This document shows positions 50,577 to 59,230 of a DNA stretch of 64,000 nucleotides, in pieces. The notes under the pieces were generated by a model, which was not told where the DNA came from, searched no databases, and saw only the letters and a program-made list of their open reading frames with translations. Numbering within the stretch: position 1 is the first letter of the stretch; each line of letters begins with the position of its first letter. The stretch lies in contig NZ_STGD01000004.1 of the NCBI RefSeq assembly GCF_005222755.1, positions 1 to 64,000 of the forward strand, given 5' to 3'. This DNA is from Roseomonas sp. HF4. Lineage in GTDB: Bacteria; Pseudomonadota; Alphaproteobacteria; Acetobacterales; Acetobacteraceae. The translations under genes and the position numbers were made by a program.

Positions 50577-51284
50577 TCATCGCGCATCGCGTTCCGCCAA
50601 TGCCGCCCGGAACCGCGCGATCCAGGCCCCGATCGCCTCCGGCCTCGTCTTCAGCGCCGTGCGGTTGACGACCAGGCGGGAGGTGACGTTCGCGATCACC
50701 TCGCCTTCGCGCAGCCCGTTCGCCTTCAGCGTCGAGCCGGTCTGCACCAGGTCCACGATCAGTTGCGCGAGCCCCATGGAGGGCGCCAGTTCCATCGCGC
50801 CATTCAGGTGCACGATATCGGCCTGCACGCCGCGCTGGGCGAAATGGCGCCGCGCGATGTTCGGATATTTGGTCGCGACCGTGACGCGTGACCAGCGCGA
50901 CGGGTCGTCCGGCACGGCCGCGACCGGTTCGGCCACGCTGACGCGGCAGCGCCCGATGCCGAGGTCGAGCGGCGCGTAGATCTCGGGGTAGTCGAATTCC
51001 ATCAGCACGTCGGCGCCGCAGATGCCGATCTGCGCCGCGCCGTGCGCGACGAAGGTCGCGACATCGAAGGACCGCACGCGGATCACGTCGAGCGCGGGGT
51101 CGTCGGTCGGGAAGCGCAGGCGGCGGCTGCTTTCGTCGGCGTAGTCCGCGGCCGGGACGATGCCGGCGCGGGCCAGCACGGGGCCGAGCTCCTCGAGGAT
51201 GCGCCCCTTGGGCAGGGCCAGCACGATCGGGCCGGCATCCTCGGGCGTCGCGGGGGAGAGGGGCGTGGGAATCGGGTGGTCCAT
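50577..51284 (-). CDS. hisG: ATP phosphoribosyltransferase catalytic subunit (short form)
   Basis: 235 residues, the short HisG that needs HisZ. It makes N1-phosphoribosyl-ATP from ATP and PRPP, the first step of histidine synthesis. Motifs: IVLALPKGRILEEL, GICGADVLMEF, VTVATKYPNIARRHF, VDLVQTGSTLKANGLREG. It lies 50 bp downstream of murA. Its stop is about 40 bp from the end of a recombinase wreck, so the element seems to have entered immediately after hisG, where hisD or other genes might be expected. Confidence 0.95.
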   Translation of the reverse strand: MDHPIPTPLSPATPEDAGPIVLALPKGRILEELGPVLARAGIVPAADYADESSRRLRFPTDDPALDVIRVRSFDVATFVAHGAAQIGICGADVLMEFDYPEIYAPLDLGIGRCRVSVAEPVAAVPDDPSRWSRVTVATKYPNIARRHFAQRGVQADIVHLNGAMELAPSMGLAQLIVDLVQTGSTLKANGLREGEVIANVTSRLVVNRTALKTRPEAIGAWIARFRAALAERDAR

Positions 51285-51334
51285 GGCAGAGCCTACACCA
51301 GCATCCCCGGAGTCGCTGCCTTCGCCATCCTGCG

Positions 51335-52594
51335 TCAGCCCGGCAAACGTTCGATGTCGGCGCCGACGCCGGCGAGCTTCGCCTCGACCCGCTCATAGCC
51401 GCGGTCGAGGTGGTAGACGCGGTTGACGATCGTCTCCCCCTCGGCCGCCAGGCCCGCGAGGATGAGGGAGACCGAGGCGCGCAGGTCGGTTGCCATGACC
51501 GGCGCGCCCGACAGGCGCGGCACCCCGCGCACGATGGCCGACGCCCCGTGGAAATTGATGCGCGCGCCCATGCGGCTGAGTTCCGGCACATGCATGAAGC
51601 GGTTCTCGAAGATCGTCTCGGTGATCATCGAGGCGCCCTCGGCCACGCACATCAGCGCCATGAACTGCGCCTGCATGTCGGTGGCGAAGCCGGGGAAGGG
51701 CTCGGTCATGACGTCGGCGCCGCGCAGGCCGTTGAGCCGCGCGACCTTGAGCCCGCCTTCGGCCTCCGCCACGTCGACGCCGGCCTCGCGCAGCGTGCGC
51801 ACCACGGCGCCGAGGTGTTCGAGCCTTGCGCCGCTCAGCAGCACGGACCCGCCGGTGATGGCGGCGGCACAGGCATAGGTGCCGGCCTCGATGCGGTCGG
51901 GGATGATCGGGTGGGTCGCGGCGCCGAGGGCGGCCACGCCCTCCACGACCAGGCGGTCGGTGCCCAGCCCCTCGATCCGGGCGCCCATGCGCATCAGGCA
52001 GGCGGCGAGGTCGGTGATCTCGGGCTCGCGGGCCGCGTTGACGAGCTCGCTGGTGCCGCGGGCCAGTGCCGCGGCCATCAGGATGTTCTCGGTCGCACCC
52101 ACCGAGACCTGCGGGAAGATGATGCGGGCGCCGGCGAGGCCGGCTGGCGCCTTGGCCTCGATGTAGCCGGCGGTGATCTCGATCTCGGCGCCCATCTGCT
52201 CGAGCGCCTTGAGGTGCAGGTCCACGGGTCGCGTGCCGATGGCGCAGCCGCCGGGGAGCGACACGCGGGCGCGCCCGAAGCGCGCGACCAGCGGCCCCAG
52301 CACGAGGACCGAGGCGCGCATCTTGCGCACCAGGTCGTAAGGCGCCTCGAGGTTCGTGGCGCCGCCCGACATGGTGATGGTGCGCGCGGCCTTGTCGCGC
52401 TCGACCGCGAGGCCGTGCTGCGCGAGCAGCCCGGCCATGGTCGTCACGTCCGCGAGGTCCGGCACGTTGGTCAGCGTCAGCGGCCCGTCGGTCAGGAGAG
52501 CGGATGCCATCAGCGGCAGGGCGGCGTTCTTGGCGCCGGAGACGGGGATGGTGCCGGTCAGTGGCCGGCCGCCGCGGATGCGGATGCGGTCCAT
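51335..52594 (-). CDS. murA: UDP-N-acetylglucosamine 1-carboxyvinyltransferase
   Basis: 419 residues, usual length. MurA adds enolpyruvate from PEP to UDP-GlcNAc, the first committed step of peptidoglycan synthesis. Seen: [68 protein letters not shown] with the catalytic Cys that fosfomycin blocks, [28 protein letters not shown]. The Cys is present, so the enzyme is of the fosfomycin-sensitive kind by sequence. It starts 3 bp after dcd and is probably cotranscribed with it and hisG. Confidence 0.96.
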   Translation of the reverse strand: MDRIRIRGGRPLTGTIPVSGAKNAALPLMASALLTDGPLTLTNVPDLADVTTMAGLLAQHGLAVERDKAARTITMSGGATNLEAPYDLVRKMRASVLVLGPLVARFGRARVSLPGGCAIGTRPVDLHLKALEQMGAEIEITAGYIEAKAPAGLAGARIIFPQVSVGATENILMAAALARGTSELVNAAREPEITDLAACLMRMGARIEGLGTDRLVVEGVAALGAATHPIIPDRIEAGTYACAAAITGGSVLLSGARLEHLGAVVRTLREAGVDVAEAEGGLKVARLNGLRGADVMTEPFPGFATDMQAQFMALMCVAEGASMITETIFENRFMHVPELSRMGARINFHGASAIVRGVPRLSGAPVMATDLRASVSLILAGLAAEGETIVNRVYHLDRGYERVEAKLAGVGADIERLPG

Positions 52595-52597
52595 GGC

Positions 52598-53152
52598 CTA
52601 GAGCCTCGGCAGCGCGACGCCGCGCTGGCCCATGTACTTGCCCTTCCGGTCCGCGTAGCTGACCTCCGGTGGCGATGCCCCCTGCAGAAACAGGAACTGG
52701 CAGACGCCCTCGTTCGCGTAGACCTTGGCGGGAAGGGGCGTCGTGTTGCTGATCTCGATGGTGACCTGGCCTTCCCATTCGGGCTCGAGCGGCGTGACGT
52801 TCACGATCAGCCCGCAGCGCGCATAGGTCGACTTGCCGAGGCAGATCACCAGCACGTCGCGCGGGATGCGGAAGTATTCGACCGTGTGGGTCAGCACGAA
52901 GGAATTGGGCGGGATGATGCAGACCGGCCCGCGGCGGGTGACGAAGCCGGACTCGCTGAACTGCTTCGGGTCGACCACGGCGTTGTCGACATTGGTGAAG
53001 ATCTTGAACTCGTCCGCCGCTCGGGCGTCGTAGCCATAGGAGGACAGGCCGAAGGAGATCACGCCCTCGCGGCGCTGGGCCTCGACGAAGGGCTCGATCA
53101 TGCCGTGTTCCGTCGCCATGCGGCGGATCCAGGTGTCGGGCATGATGGGCAT
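52598..53152 (-). CDS. dcd: dCTP deaminase
   Basis: 184 residues from ATG 53152 ([13 protein letters not shown]), matching the usual start of the alphaproteobacterial enzyme. It deaminates dCTP to dUTP for thymidylate synthesis. Motifs: [74 protein letters not shown], with the catalytic Glu in PLEPEWEG and a terminal KYMGQRG. All conserved blocks are intact. First gene of the dcd-murA-hisG group. Confidence 0.94.
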   Translation of the reverse strand: MPIMPDTWIRRMATEHGMIEPFVEAQRREGVISFGLSSYGYDARAADEFKIFTNVDNAVVDPKQFSESGFVTRRGPVCIIPPNSFVLTHTVEYFRIPRDVLVICLGKSTYARCGLIVNVTPLEPEWEGQVTIEISNTTPLPAKVYANEGVCQFLFLQGASPPEVSYADRKGKYMGQRGVALPRL

Positions 53153-53238
53153 GGGGTGTCGGCCTGGCCTCAGGGCTGGAGCGGCGGGCGGGCGGGGCGG
53201 CACGAGGCGGCGGCCCCGGGCGCCCCGGGGCGGCCGGA

Positions 53239-53409
53239 TTAGCCCATGGGCTTTTCGGCGGCAACCTTCCGGGGGGGCTCAGGCTCCGCATCGCCGGCCT
53301 TCCGCGCGCGGGCCTGGGCCTTGCGGCGCTTCAGGTTCTCCCGCAGCGCCGCGGCCAGGCGGGCGGCGCGGTCCTCGGCGGGGGCGGGCTTGGGCGGGCG
53401 TTCAGCCAT
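53239..53409 (-). CDS. Small Arg/Ala/Pro-rich conserved protein
   Basis: 56 residues: [20 protein letters not shown], then [20 protein letters not shown] and an acidic, Pro-rich end. One basic helix lies in a disordered frame. Similar tiny proteins occur beside tRNA or cell-wall genes in Rhodospirillales, with no known role. Codon use fits the genome (GC-rich third positions), and the start is preceded by CCTCCCGCC/GGGAGG-type sequence. It probably precedes dcd in the same transcript. Confidence 0.6.
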   Translation of the reverse strand: MAERPPKPAPAEDRAARLAAALRENLKRRKAQARARKAGDAEPEPPRKVAAEKPMG

Positions 53410-53510
53410 GGCGGGAGGGTGGCGGGGCCGGGCGGCACCCGCAAGCCCGCGCGAGAGGGTTGCGCGGGGCGGGCGCTCCGCCTAGAGAAGGCGCCGCCTC
53501 AGGGTCGGAC

Positions 53511-53585
<75 letters not shown>

Positions 53586-53658
53586 TCCCCGCATTGCAGC
53601 CCGCCGCGCCGCCAGCCACACTCCCGGTTCTGTCCAAGCCGTGACCGGAGCGTACAGC

Positions 53659-54417
53659 ATGACGCCGCGCGACCCCGGCACCGTTCCGCACGTGCCACTT
53701 CCCCAGTACTACCGAGACCCGCGCGACCGCGACGGTTTCGTCCGCGGCCTGTTCGACCATGGCGCCGCGTCCTACGACCGGATCAACGCGATCTTCTCCT
53801 TCGGGACGGGTGCGCGCTACCGCCGCGATGCGCTGCTGCGCGCCGGGCTCGCGCCGGGTCAGCGGCTGCTCGACGTTGCCATCGGCACCGGGCTGGTGGC
53901 GCGGGAGGCGCTGTCGATCCTGCGCGTGCCCTCCGACGTGCTCGGCCTCGACCTCAGTGCCGGCATGCTGAGCGAAGCCCGGCGCAACCTGCCCATCCCG
54001 CTGATCCAGGCGCGGGCGGAGGATCTGCCGCTCGACGGCGCGAGCGTTGATTTCGTCAGCATGGGCTATGCCCTGCGCCACGTGCCGGACCTCGAGCACA
54101 CCTTCCGGGAGTATCTGCGCGTGCTCCGCCCCGGCGGCCGGATCCTTCTGCTCGAGATCGACGAGCCCAAGGGCCGCGCGGCGCAACGGTTGCTGCGCTT
54201 CTACCTCGCGCAAGTGGTGCCCGGCCTGTCGCGCTTCATCGGACGCGGCGCCGAGGCACGGCGGATGATGCGCTATTTCTGGGACACGATCGAAGCGTGC
54301 GTGCCGCCCGCCGCGATCGAGGGTGCGCTGGCCCGCGCTGGCTTCGAGGAGGTCGGCTGCGATATCCAGCTCGGCATCTTCCGCGCCTACCGCGCCCGGC
54401 GTCCGCCGGCGGGATAG
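53659..54417 (+). CDS. UbiE-like class I methyltransferase
   Basis: 252 residues from ATG 53659 (a GTG at 53641 is possible). The N-terminal FDHGAASYDRINAIFSFGTGARYRRDAL and the SAM motif QRLLDVAIGTGLVAREAL follow the UbiE/COQ5 pattern, as do PLDGASVDFVSMGYALRHVPD and EYLRVLRPGGRILLLEIDEP. UbiE methylates carbon in ubiquinone and menaquinone synthesis; this one could be a paralogue because the C-terminal half (RFIGRGAEARRMMRYFWDTIEACVPP) differs from standard UbiE. Hence no symbol. It lies directly after tRNA-Thr. Confidence 0.82.
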   Translation: MTPRDPGTVPHVPLPQYYRDPRDRDGFVRGLFDHGAASYDRINAIFSFGTGARYRRDALLRAGLAPGQRLLDVAIGTGLVAREALSILRVPSDVLGLDLSAGMLSEARRNLPIPLIQARAEDLPLDGASVDFVSMGYALRHVPDLEHTFREYLRVLRPGGRILLLEIDEPKGRAAQRLLRFYLAQVVPGLSRFIGRGAEARRMMRYFWDTIEACVPPAAIEGALARAGFEEVGCDIQLGIFRAYRARRPPAG

Positions 54418-54428
54418 CGCAGCACGCC

Positions 54429-54617
54429 TCACCAGCCGCAGAGCCGGCGCCCCGTGCGGTTGTGCGCGAGGATGGCCCGCGCGGTCGCCTCGGTCAGGCG
54501 GTCGGCATCGGCCACCAGCACCGGGCGCCAGGGTCCGCAGGCCTCAGCGCCGCCGCCAGTCCCGGTGCAGCTCGCCGTCAGCATCGCCAGAACGATCCAG
54601 ATCGCGTTCCACGGCAT
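54429..54617 (-). CDS. Rz1-like outer-membrane spanin lipoprotein
   Basis: 62 residues. MPWNAIWIVLAMLTASCTGTG is a lipoprotein signal with lipobox LTASC; the short mature part is rich in Pro, Gly and Ala, with two further Cys. It starts inside the Rz-like gene in another frame (74-bp overlap), the nested Rz/Rz1 arrangement of phage spanins. Together they bridge inner and outer membranes and break the latter at lysis. Confidence 0.65.
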   Translation of the reverse strand: MPWNAIWIVLAMLTASCTGTGGGAEACGPWRPVLVADADRLTEATARAILAHNRTGRRLCGW

Positions 54618-54795
54618 CGCGCACCTCCCGCGCGCGGAGCGCGCGCGCCAGTCGTTCGGTTTCGGACAGGGACCGACCGTCGCGGCGGCCGGCGGCATAG
54701 GCCGTGAGCAATGCGGCCAGCACCGCGCCGGCCGCGGCGAGCCAGCCGCCCAGGCGCGAGCGCGCCGCGGCGAGCAGGGCGACGACCGCGCTCAT
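54544..54795 (-). CDS. Rz-like inner-membrane spanin
   Basis: 83 residues: N-terminal membrane helix LGGWLAAAGAVLAALLTAYAAG (about 15-36), then a charged helix (SLSETERLARALRAREVRDAVERDLDRSG) that would form the periplasmic coiled coil. It starts in a 4-bp overlap (ATGA) with the endolysin-like gene and contains the start of the Rz1-like gene. A shortened relative is found at 37001. Confidence 0.7.
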   Translation of the reverse strand: MSAVVALLAAARSRLGGWLAAAGAVLAALLTAYAAGRRDGRSLSETERLARALRAREVRDAVERDLDRSGDADGELHRDWRRR

Positions 54796-55463
54796 GCCGG
54801 TCGCCGCGCGCGCTGCCAGATGAACCAGCCCGCCGCCGCAACGATGATCGCGGCCGCCAGCCAGGGCCCGAGCGCGCGGGCCAGGTCCGCCGCGCCGCCG
54901 AGATGCGGCGCGAGGCCCGCGAGCGCCTCGGCGGCCGCGACGCCGGTCACGCCCGCCGCCGCCGTGCCGGCCGCCGCCCTGGCGGTGCCGGTCCGCGCCG
55001 TGGCGGCGGTGCCCTCGGGCACGATGCCCGCGAGCCGCAACCCGGCGTCGATCCTGCGCCGGTCATACGGGTTGCCGCCGAGTTCGTGGTGGATGATCGC
55101 CTCGACCAGGGGGCGGAGGTCTTTGTAGCGATGCAGGTCGAGCGCCTCGCGCGGGTGGCGGCCCATGCGGCGCGCGACGGCGGCGATGTAGGCCTCGGTG
55201 TCGTTCTCCGCGCCCGGCGCCCAGCGCGAGACGATGCCGCGGATTGTCCGCAGCCCGTGCCGGTCCTGGTAGGTGGTCAGCAGCACCGCCAGCGCGCGGA
55301 TGCCGTATTCATGCGACGTGAAGCGGGCGAAGCGCGCGCGCCCGCCGCCCGGCGGTGCGGGCTCGATCGGCGGCTCGGCCAGGCCCTGCCAGCGGTTGGC
55401 GGGGACATGGTCGATGTTGCCGGGATTGCGGTTGCGGTATCCGCGGGTCTGGCGGGGATCCAT
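54792..55463 (-). CDS. Phage lysis or virion-associated peptidoglycan-degrading protein (P5-like)
   Basis: 223 residues from ATG 55463. RGYRNRNPGNIDHVPANRWQGL and FTSHEYGIRALAVLLTTYQDRHGLRTIRGIVSRWAP, with a later HHELGGNPY, are the pattern of phage proteins annotated as structural protein P5 or lytic-transglycosylase-like. After an Ala/Gly-rich linker, a single C-terminal membrane helix (LGPWLAAAIIVAAAGWFIW) closes it. Position just before Rz/Rz1 favours a lysis role. The catalytic residue is not certain; the conserved NPGN box and FTS-x-E are candidates. Confidence 0.7.
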   Translation of the reverse strand: MDPRQTRGYRNRNPGNIDHVPANRWQGLAEPPIEPAPPGGGRARFARFTSHEYGIRALAVLLTTYQDRHGLRTIRGIVSRWAPGAENDTEAYIAAVARRMGRHPREALDLHRYKDLRPLVEAIIHHELGGNPYDRRRIDAGLRLAGIVPEGTAATARTGTARAAAGTAAAGVTGVAAAEALAGLAPHLGGAADLARALGPWLAAAIIVAAAGWFIWQRARRPA

Positions 55464-55555
55464 GGCGGCCTCCTGGGCTCGGGCGTGTCTGGGCGCTGGC
55501 CCCGGCGCGGCGGTCCGGGGCATGCTTGGCGCGTTGGCGGGATCGGGAGGAGCGG

Positions 55556-55942
55556 GTGCGGCTCGCGGCTGCGGCGATCGCGGGGGGGATGCTGTGGGCC
55601 GGCGCCGCGGCGGCGTCGTGCGTCCACGTCGTGCGCCACGCGGAGGCGCGCGACGACGTGCTCGCCTTCGCCGCCGGGCTGCAGCGGGAGGCGCGGATGC
55701 CGGTCGACTTCGACGGCCGCTGCACGCCGGAGCTTCAGGTGGGCTTCATGGTGGTGGAGCTCGCCATCGTCTCCGGGCGCAGCGGGCAGGGCGTGCTCGT
55801 CACCTATGCGGTGGTCGACGAGCGAGACGGGGATTTCCGCCCGCACATGGGCACGACCTGGGGCCGCGACCGGACGCAGGCGCTGATCGATGCCGGGCGC
55901 TCGGCCGGGGCTGTCATCCGCGCCCGGAGCCCATTCGAGTGA
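55556..55942 (+). CDS. Secreted small protein on the opposite strand of the phage module
   Basis: 128 residues from GTG 55556, with GGGAGGAG 5 nt upstream. The signal peptide (LAAAAIAGGMLWAGAAAA) ends before SCVHVVRHAEARDD. The mature part is mixed alpha/beta with two Cys (SCV, GRC) that may pair, and GFMVVELAIVSGRSGQGVLVTYAVVDE strands. No family is recognised. It is the only plus-strand gene inside the minus-strand tail-lysis run and so resembles a phage moron (cargo) gene. Confidence 0.6.
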   Translation: MRLAAAAIAGGMLWAGAAAASCVHVVRHAEARDDVLAFAAGLQREARMPVDFDGRCTPELQVGFMVVELAIVSGRSGQGVLVTYAVVDERDGDFRPHMGTTWGRDRTQALIDAGRSAGAVIRARSPFE

Positions 55943-55948
55943 ACGCCT

Positions 55949-56326
55949 TCAGTCCGCCAGGACCGTGAGGCTCTCCGCGGGGATGGTGATGGTGCCCGCG
56001 GCGGTCAGCGTCGCCGGCGTGCCGAGCTCGCTCCAGGCGAGCGCATTGCCGCCCGACACCGCGTCGAAAAGGCCGACATGGCTGAGCGTGCCGACGCTCG
56101 TCGTGAAGGCGAAGCGCACGGGCGCCGCGTTGCGCTGCGGCCCGCTGCCGGTAAAGGAGGCGGGCTGGCGGACATAGCCCGAGGCGGCCGCGGGTTCTCC
56201 GGTCAGCCCCGCGGCATCCGTGCCGCCCGAGCCGAGGGCGACCCAGACGGCAACGGGCAGGCTCGGCTGGCGTCCGACGAGGGCACGGGCCAGCAGGTTC
56301 TTCGCATGGTCGGTCAGCGCGGTCAT
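55949..56326 (-). CDS. Phage tail-associated protein
   Basis: 125 residues from ATG 56326. Pattern: LLARALVGRQPSLPVAVWVALGS, then TGEPAAASGYVRQPASF, NAAPVRFAF and VGTLSHVGLFDAVSGGNALAWSELG. This is the common small tail-fibre-associated family in which a Y-V-A-L strand, an E-x-x-x-x-GYxR turn and an I-x-F strand precede the GxFDA-x-x-G box. It follows the tailspike gene by 25 bp on the same strand. It likely binds or caps the tail fibre. Confidence 0.7.
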   Translation of the reverse strand: MTALTDHAKNLLARALVGRQPSLPVAVWVALGSGGTDAAGLTGEPAAASGYVRQPASFTGSGPQRNAAPVRFAFTTSVGTLSHVGLFDAVSGGNALAWSELGTPATLTAAGTITIPAESLTVLAD

Positions 56327-56351
56327 CGCGGTCTCTCCTGTCTGTCCGGGG

Positions 56352-58292
56352 TCAGGCCACGACCGTGCCGTCGGCCCAGCGCCAGGCGGAGCCATCGCTG
56401 ATCGCGAGGCGCCGGCTCGACGAGCCGTCCGAGACGTAGGCGAGGCACTGTCCGTAGGTGGCCGCGGACGGAAGCGCCGCCACGGTATAGGTCGGCAGCC
56501 GGAACGGGGCGCTCGCGGCCACCGCGCCGGTGCCCTTCGGCGACAGCGTCAGGCCGACATTCGTGTCCGACCCCTGTGCGTTGAGCGTGGGGGTACCGCC
56601 AGGACCGGCCGCGGTGGCGCGCACGTAGTTGCCCGGCGTGCCGGTCGCGGTCACCTCGAAGCCGGTGCCGTTGCGAACCTGCAGCCGCAGGACGCCGCTC
56701 GTGCCCTTCGCCGCGACATTCAGCGACACGCTGCTGTCGGTGCCGCTGGCGGTCAGGCTGACGGGCTGCCCGGCGATGGCGGAACGCGCCTCGAGCGCAT
56801 TGGCGGTCGAGGCGACGCGGACGACGCGCATCCCCGGCGTGGCATCGGGACCGCCCAGGCTGACGTTGCCGGCCGCGGTGGCGCGCATCACCTCGGCGCC
56901 GTCGGCGACGGCGGCGAGTTCCGTGCTCGACGGGGCAAAGAGGCCGGTCGTCTCGCCGCCGACCATGACACCAGGCCGGTCGATGCGCCCGGCCGGCCCG
57001 GCCAGCGCGACGAAGCCGTTGGTCGAGCCGTTCAGCAGCGGCCCGGAATTACCGTTGCCGAGCAGCGCCGGGCTGCCGAGATGGCAGGCATTCGGCGTGC
57101 CCGACGCGACGTTGGCCAGGTGGATCGCGGCGGAGCCGTTGTTGAGCCGGTTGTAGCCCTGGGCGCGGAAGGAGAAGACATCGAGACGGTTGCCCGTGCC
57201 CTCGACGCGGATCGCGTTGCTCTCGGACGCGTCGATTCTGAGGTTGCCGACCTGCAGCCTGGCGTTGTTGCCATCGATCCGGATGCCGGAGGCGTTGGCC
57301 ACGCTGGTGCCGCCGGAGCCGAAGACCTCGCCCTGCATCGTCGCGTTCGCCACGAGCGCGGTCACGCCGTTGCCCTCGACCCAGATGCCGTGGCGGGCGA
57401 AATCCGCGTAGAGGCTGCCGACATAGGCCTTGGTCGTGACGCCCGAGGCCGAGGAGGCGAGGCGCAGCACCGACCGGGCGCCGAGGGTGAAGATGTTGTC
57501 GATGAAGACGCCGTCCACCTTGCGCAGGACGATCGCGTCCATGTTCGCCTGCTGGTAGGCGACGACATCCTCGTCCGACGTCACGAAGGTCCAGAAATGG
57601 ACGTGGTGGATGCGGCCGATGTCGAAGGCGCGGTCGATCTCGATGCCGGTGTCGTAGACCTGGCCGCGGATGTGCTCGAGGTTGAAGCGCCCCGAATTGT
57701 CGATGCGGATGCCGCGCGTCACGCCGCAGAGGAAGACATTCTCGAAGTCGACCGAGCCGAGGCAATCCTGCACGCGGAAGACGAAGTCGTAGTCGGTCGG
57801 CGTCCAGCCCGGCACCTGGGCGCCGGCGTGCGCCTGGCGCACCGCGAGGTCGCGCACCGCGGAGCCGCGCGCGCTCGTGCCCGTGAAGGTGAAGGGCGTG
57901 AAGCCGGTGGTGTCGACCGTCAGCCAGGTGCCGTCGGCGACGTTCGGCCCTTCCCGGAAGCCGGCGCCCTGCAGCACGACCGAGACGCTGCCGATCACGA
58001 CCGGGCTCGCGATGCGGTAGGCGCGCGGGCCGAACTGCAGCACGCCGCCGCCGCTCGCCGCCATCGCGTCCACCGCGGCCTGGATCGCGGGCGCGTCGTT
58101 CGTGACGCCGTCGCCGACGGCGCCGAAGTCCCGGACATGCACCGGGCGGTCGGCGAGCAGCCGGGTGCGCAGCTGCGCGAGGCTGGCGCGGCGCGTGACC
58201 GCGCCCCCGCCCGAGCCCTGCACGACCGGCAGCAGGTCGGCATCGGCGGCGGCGGCGGCGGCGGGCAGGGCGCTGATCTTGGTGTCTGACAT
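56352..58292 (-). CDS. Phage tailspike with pectate-lyase-like beta helix
   Basis: 646 residues from ATG 58292. The short N-terminal MSDTKISALPAA motif is the usual attachment or baseplate piece. VRDFGAVGDGVTNDAPAIQAAVDAM (about residues 52-76) opens a right-handed parallel beta helix of the pectate-lyase-3 type, which runs to about residue 420 with Asn- and Gly-rich turns. The last 200 residues hold short repeats (VSLGGPDATPG; SLTASGTDSSVSLNVAAKGTSG; GSDTNVGLTLSPKGTG). Such spikes bind or cut surface polysaccharide and decide host range. Catalytic residues cannot be picked out. Confidence 0.82.
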   Translation of the reverse strand: MSDTKISALPAAAAAADADLLPVVQGSGGGAVTRRASLAQLRTRLLADRPVHVRDFGAVGDGVTNDAPAIQAAVDAMAASGGGVLQFGPRAYRIASPVVIGSVSVVLQGAGFREGPNVADGTWLTVDTTGFTPFTFTGTSARGSAVRDLAVRQAHAGAQVPGWTPTDYDFVFRVQDCLGSVDFENVFLCGVTRGIRIDNSGRFNLEHIRGQVYDTGIEIDRAFDIGRIHHVHFWTFVTSDEDVVAYQQANMDAIVLRKVDGVFIDNIFTLGARSVLRLASSASGVTTKAYVGSLYADFARHGIWVEGNGVTALVANATMQGEVFGSGGTSVANASGIRIDGNNARLQVGNLRIDASESNAIRVEGTGNRLDVFSFRAQGYNRLNNGSAAIHLANVASGTPNACHLGSPALLGNGNSGPLLNGSTNGFVALAGPAGRIDRPGVMVGGETTGLFAPSSTELAAVADGAEVMRATAAGNVSLGGPDATPGMRVVRVASTANALEARSAIAGQPVSLTASGTDSSVSLNVAAKGTSGVLRLQVRNGTGFEVTATGTPGNYVRATAAGPGGTPTLNAQGSDTNVGLTLSPKGTGAVAASAPFRLPTYTVAALPSAATYGQCLAYVSDGSSSRRLAISDGSAWRWADGTVVA

Positions 58293-58335
58293 CGGTCTCT
58301 CTTTCTCTCGGTCTCGGGGGCGGAAGGGGCGGGCG

Positions 58336-58986
58336 TCAGAGCAGCAGCGCTGCGCCTGTCTCGAGCAGCAGCCGGCCTTCGTCCTCTGCGAGCAGCCGGG
58401 GTGCCGGCGCCACGACGAAGGGGGGCGAGAGGGCGAAGAGGGCGGGGTCGGTCGCATCCACGGCGCTGACGCGGTAACCGCTGCCGACCGGCGGCGTGCC
58501 GAAGGACGCGGCGGCGCGGCCGGCGGCGACGGGCACGACCTGCGGCGGCGCCACATCCGCGCCGCCGGCGTCGCGGAGCGCGAAGGTGACCTGCAGGATC
58601 GGCCCGACGACGGTTGCCTCGGCGGTGATGGGCGTCTGCTCGAAGACGATGCCGGGCAATGCGTCGAGCGCGATCGAGCGGGCTGTCGCGAGTGCGGCGA
58701 GGGTCACGTCGGCCAGCAGCGTGGCCGATCGCAGCAGGGCCGGCGCGGCGCCGGAACCGTCCACGGTGACGCCGTCGCCGGCGACGGTGCCGCCGCGGAT
58801 GGGCACCAGCGCCGTGGCATCCGCCGCCTGGACGATCACGATGTCGCCCGGCAGCAGCCGCGGCGCCGCCGGGGCGAAGTAGCCCGGCGCCAGCACCGTC
58901 GCGCGGTCGTCCTCCGTGCGGTAGTGCCAGAGCGTGAAACCGTTGGCCGAGGTCAGGGCCGCGAGATCGGGCGCGTTGAAGGGCAT
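58336..58986 (-). CDS. Phage-associated structural protein
   Basis: 216 residues. The N-terminus MPFNAPDLAALTSANGFTLWHYRTEDDRATVLAPGYFAPAA with PGDIVIVQAADATALVPIR is a conserved block in tail genes of Acetobacteraceae prophages. The remainder is beta-rich and acidic at the end. No enzyme motif is seen. It is the first gene of the minus-strand run and precedes the tailspike by 44 bp. A virion or tail component is inferred from context. Confidence 0.6.
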   Translation of the reverse strand: MPFNAPDLAALTSANGFTLWHYRTEDDRATVLAPGYFAPAAPRLLPGDIVIVQAADATALVPIRGGTVAGDGVTVDGSGAAPALLRSATLLADVTLAALATARSIALDALPGIVFEQTPITAEATVVGPILQVTFALRDAGGADVAPPQVVPVAAGRAAASFGTPPVGSGYRVSAVDATDPALFALSPPFVVAPAPRLLAEDEGRLLLETGAALLL

Positions 58987-59230
58987 GCGTCGCTCCTCCT
59001 CCGCCAGGCGTGCGGGCGCGCGGGCGCCGCCGCGCGGGCGGTGTTCCTGGGGTCGGGTTGTCTGGGGGATGGGCGCAGTTCGCCCCTTGATGCGACGCTG
59101 GTTACAGGAACATCAGCCCATGGTCAAGGTAAAAAATCCTATTTCAGCCTGCGCGCGAGGGGATGGCAGGCGCGCGCCGCGTGGTTATCCTCAGGCCCCA
59201 CCGCCGCCCGACGCCCGAGGATCCGCGCCG

